From NCBI GenBank assembly GCA_009792885.1, contig WMCF01000026.1, forward strand, positions 1,116,001 to 1,180,000: a stretch of DNA of 64,000 nucleotides. Direction: 5' to 3'. This DNA comes from Eremophila alpestris peregrina. Taxonomy: Eukaryota; Chordata; Aves; Passeriformes; Alaudidae. Numbering within the stretch: the stretch's first letter is position 1; each line of letters starts with the position of its first letter. The position numbers and the translations under genes were made by a program. Shown piece after piece: positions 60,501 to 64,000 of the stretch. The notes beneath the pieces were generated by a model. That model did not search any database. It was not told the origin of the DNA and worked only from the letters and a program-made list of their open reading frames with translations.

Positions 60501-63120
60501 AATTGCTCAAGACTAAAGATATTGCTGGAGAAATGTATGTCTTTGTCATGTAATTCATTCAAGCAGAAAAAATGAGCATCACTGGGGAACCTAGGGGTTT
60601 AAAAGTATGCCAAGAGGTATATGAATTGTCTTAATTACTTAAAACTGTAACATAGTTGACATGTTAGGTCAGAAAAAAGGCCTGTCTAATGAAATGTGCT
60701 GCTTTCAGCAGTGGACATAACAGATGTTTAAAAACACCAGGGTAAGAAACTGGAAGCATTCATGAATCTTCCCTGTGACACCTTTGCCAGGTGCCCTGAC
60801 TATCACTGGGGCTCTGTGCTGAGGGCTTTGCTAGAGATACATCTACTCTCTAGATTAGAATCCAAGGTATAAATTTACTGCTCTTCTTGGAGAAGTGGCA
60901 TTCTTTGCTTTGGAAAAAAAGATGCTTCCTTCTACTTTTAGTCCACCAAGGCTCGGGGGTATTTTTTACTGATGTTATATATTAGTATTTTGGTGGTAGA
61001 CAGAAACTTGATCTACTCACAATCTGAACAGATGCAAGTTTTCTTTGGTATACCAAGAGAGAACCAAAAGCCTACTGAGAAGGAGGGCACATTGACCCAG
61101 GATCAATGCCAAAATATCTGCATTTGCATGACTCCCTGATGTCTTGGACAGTGAACTGTGACTGTGGCTTGGCTGTAAAATGCCAAGATGCACTTTTCTG
61201 TTTGCTTTAAAGAGAAATTCTGGATTTTCTATCTCTGTGGAAATCTTTGAAGGCAAGTTGGGGGATGGGGCCTGGGGCTTTTGGGAGGAGATAATGTTGT
61301 TACTGAAATACAAAGGTGTAGAGCCAAAGATCTCTGGGACATTTCAGTGAAGTTCAATCATTTGGTCAGGTGGTTAACACCAGAAAAAGATGGCATTGTG
61401 TTTTAGAAAGGAAAATTTCCACTAATATTCTTCCTAGACAACAAGAATAGATAGCTTGCCCAAGGAAAACAAGAAATCTGTGGCAACATCTGAAAAGATT
61501 ACATGCCAAATTTCTGGGTTTAATAGCAGACAGTCCTCTATATATTATTCAATGTGACTGAAGTATTCTTTAAGAACTGACAAACTGAAATCCTCTGAAA
61601 CCTTAAATATGTTATTATTTTATTTACAGTTATTGAAATGCCCTTCATACTGAATTATTCAATCATCATCAAGAAATTGGTTAAAATGTAGTTTCATCGA
61701 GCCATGATTATATGGAAAGTGACAATATTTTCACTTGTCTTTTCTTTCCTCTGCCAAACCCAAACATGCAGCACAATGGGACAAGCAGAGTGACAGAGGA
61801 GTCCTTAGCTGTAGCCCACATGTAGGAGGTGAAAATAGCCAGAAAAATACTGGTTTGGTGACAAGCACTTAGGAGTGGAGCACAGCAAAGAACTCAGGGT
61901 GTGAATTTTTAACCTTTCGTGGTGCAGCCTTTGTCTGGGGGAGCAAAGCAGCAGCTCCTTGCTTGGGGCAGAGCCAGAGTTGAGTCCAAAGCCAGCAAAG
62001 TCCATCTGTCATATCTGCAACAGATTGGCCACGTTTGTAGCACAGATTTACACCATGGGCTACAACTGTGAAGAAACACAGAATTTCAGTAATTTTCACT
62101 GGTTTAAAATTGCAACTTTCTTAAATAGAGGCACACCTTTTTTTTTTTTCCCAGCGTGGGAAACATAAATGCAGATGTAATCAGGTCTCATTGGAAAAGC
62201 TGCAATAGTGGAATTAGATTGGAATATGATTCCCACCTTTAGCTGCTTGGCTGTAGAATCATGTTGATTTTTACTCAGTTTCTGCCCTAGTAAATCTCCC
62301 CATTTATTTCTTTGTAATGACACAATTTTAAAAGAGGAATAGGGATACTACTAATCCCTCTCTTAGGACCAGTTTTAAAATAAACAGTAAAACTCTTTGC
62401 AGAAGAGCAATGTGGTTGAAATTTTTTTGTAAAAGAGCAAGTGATAGGTCAACTCACAGCAGTAAATACTTCACTGAGGAGCCAAGGGAGTTTGCCTATT
62501 TCTCTTCTGTTTCAGTTTCTAAAGGAAGGGCTACTCTTGCCTCCCTAAATCAGCAGAGATCTAGGAAACCTCACTGCAGTCTTGGAATCATACCTCCACC
62601 ATAGAAAACAGCAATTTAAAGTCAGACTGGCATTAGCAGTTGCCCCTGGAAAGCTGAAGTGCCCTTGAAAAGAAAAATCTTGTTAATTTTAGGTAGCCCC
62701 TCACTTAGTCTAAAGCCCCATGCACTGAGTGACATAGACAGTGGGGTGTCAGAATTAACCACCTTGTGTTCCACACCTGCATGTGACAAAATACCTCTTT
62801 GAATCTGCTCTAAGTCCTGAACTAGGCTTGAAGGGCGAACATTTTTAATGATCAGTTATGCAATTATTAAGGATAATTTATTTGAATATAATTTTAAGGA
62901 AATTCTGAGAAGACAGCTTTAAATACTCAATCTTCTTTTTCCACTGCAACACACGTACATTGATTTATGTTATTTATAATTCTATAAAATTACTCTGTTA
63001 TAATCATTTATTAAGAAAATAATTGATTCAGTAAAATTCTATCTCATCGCTTGTTTTTTCACAAATGAGGAAAGGATTAATTAATTTTTATTAAAGTAAT
63101 TATATTATTTATGAACATTT
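57577..63120. other. Intergenic, nothing certain
   Basis: 57.6-58.5 kb is relatively GC-rich but I recognise no gene or repeat in it. The rest is AT-rich. T run at 62139-62151. Confidence 0.3.
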
Positions 63121-63128
63121 TTACTTTT

Positions 63129-63161
63129 CCTGATATTTTCCTGATATTTTCCTGATATTTT
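63129..63161. repeat. Tandem repeat, three identical 11-bp units
   Basis: CCTGATATTTT occurs three times head to tail without mismatch, then decays into CCCTTCTC. Confidence 0.9.
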
Positions 63162-63955
63162 CCCTTCTCTTCTTAATTTTTCACATAATTTGGGCTTATC
63201 TTTATTCAGGAGAGATATTTCCATAACTGAACTCACCACCCACATGCAGTCCAAATCTCAAATTTTATGTGTTTACCCCAGAAAACACTCTACAAAGTGC
63301 TCTGACTTGTCTTACATATTTTAATTTCTTCAATTATTTTAAAAAATATGCTTCAACGATGTTGTTATTAAGATTTTCCATAGCCTGATTTTTCTATCTA
63401 TTCTTATAGCACCTGAAATATCCTACATGGATGTTTCTATCTCACATCCATATAATTTTCAGTCCCCAGTTCCCCATTTCTATCTGTTCCTGGCAATTAA
63501 TTTCCTACATCTGAGTTACTGTCAATCATTTCTGCTTAACACCTGCCTGTTTCATTCTAGATGGCATTCCCAGGCACCTCGAACACTCTTCTTTCTTATG
63601 ATTGCTAATGAAGTCTAAACTTCTCTGAAGGAGAAGATGAGAAAATGGGAGAAATTATATTCAAGCTCATTAGCAGCTGCTACAACTCAAGAGGACAGCT
63701 GCAGAAAGGTACTGCAAAGAGCATCAACAAGTCTAAGGCCACATGGACTGAAAGAATAACCACATTATTTCTAAGCCTTTATCAGCTTTATTTTTCTCAA
63801 TTTTTTTTTTTTTTTTGCATCTGTTCAACCCCATGGGATCACCTGCCCTTCTCTCCTTCCTTATGAGTCTACATTCTATTTCTGTACTTACTTTCCACAT
63901 CCTTCAGGATTGAAAGGTTATTTTTCTACTGTATTTGTCACTAGCAGACATTTTC
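63162..63955. other. Intergenic, nothing recognised
   Basis: AT- and pyrimidine-rich; T run near 63800-63816. Confidence 0.3.
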
Positions 63956-63958
63956 CAG

Positions 63959-64000
63959 AGAATCATAGGATGGTTTGGGTTGGACAGGACCTAAAAGATC
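63959..64000 (-). mobile_element. CR1 3' end, antisense, cut by the window edge
   Basis: AGAATCATAGGATGGTTTGG GTTGGACAGGACCTAAAAGATC is the antisense CR1 3' tip. The copy continues past the window. Confidence 0.88.

Noticed and set aside
1..64000. tRNA, snRNA, CRISPR array, bacterial operon or phage features
   Set aside because: I looked for A/B-box and T-loop motifs, regular spaced repeats and dense same-strand genes and saw none; the DNA is vertebrate in character.

Overview
The window looks like bird nuclear DNA. It is AT-rich and gene-poor, it has no bacterial-style gene packing, and its only dispersed repeats that I recognise with confidence are fragments of CR1, the main LINE family of birds. 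Both CR1 orientations are present, with the usual avian 3' end (a motif resembling GATTCTATG, seen on the other strand as CATAGAATCATAG). The species cannot be named from this window.

The left fifth (about 0.3-12.6 kb) carries what I read as the last four coding exons of a spliced plus-strand gene: 289-372, 1700-1796, 10081-10134 and 12266-12418. They have good splice sites, each has an open frame, their phases join without conflict (0/0, 0/1, 1/1, 1/stop), and they end in a double TAA followed by an AATAAA about 160 bases later. The deduced C-terminus of about 128 residues is leucine-rich and helical in character, compatible with an ARM/HEAT-type solenoid, but I do not recognise the protein. 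Its largest intron holds a sense CR1 copy (about 5.1-6.6 kb) split by an insertion of about 470 bp whose right end looks like a retroviral LTR.

From about 12.6 kb to the right end there is no gene that I can support. The stretch contains antisense CR1 fragments (26.6-27.2, 29.2-29.4, 50.1 and 63.96 kb to the end), a possible older SINE relic near 48 kb, microsatellites, a C-rich block able to form a G-quadruplex on the minus strand (18.4 kb), an A/C-rich tract (52.1 kb), a run of 79 T (54.8 kb) and several small direct and inverted repeats. A few exon-like islands (21.5, 22.5, 43.5-43.9 and 57.2-57.6 kb) have good splice-site context and could belong to unannotated or noncoding transcripts; they are hypotheses only.

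Nothing here amounts to a new biological system. The points most worth following up are the identity of the 5' gene, the two CR1-tailed repeats at 26.6 and 29.2 kb that share about 100 bp outside CR1, and the 79-base T run.
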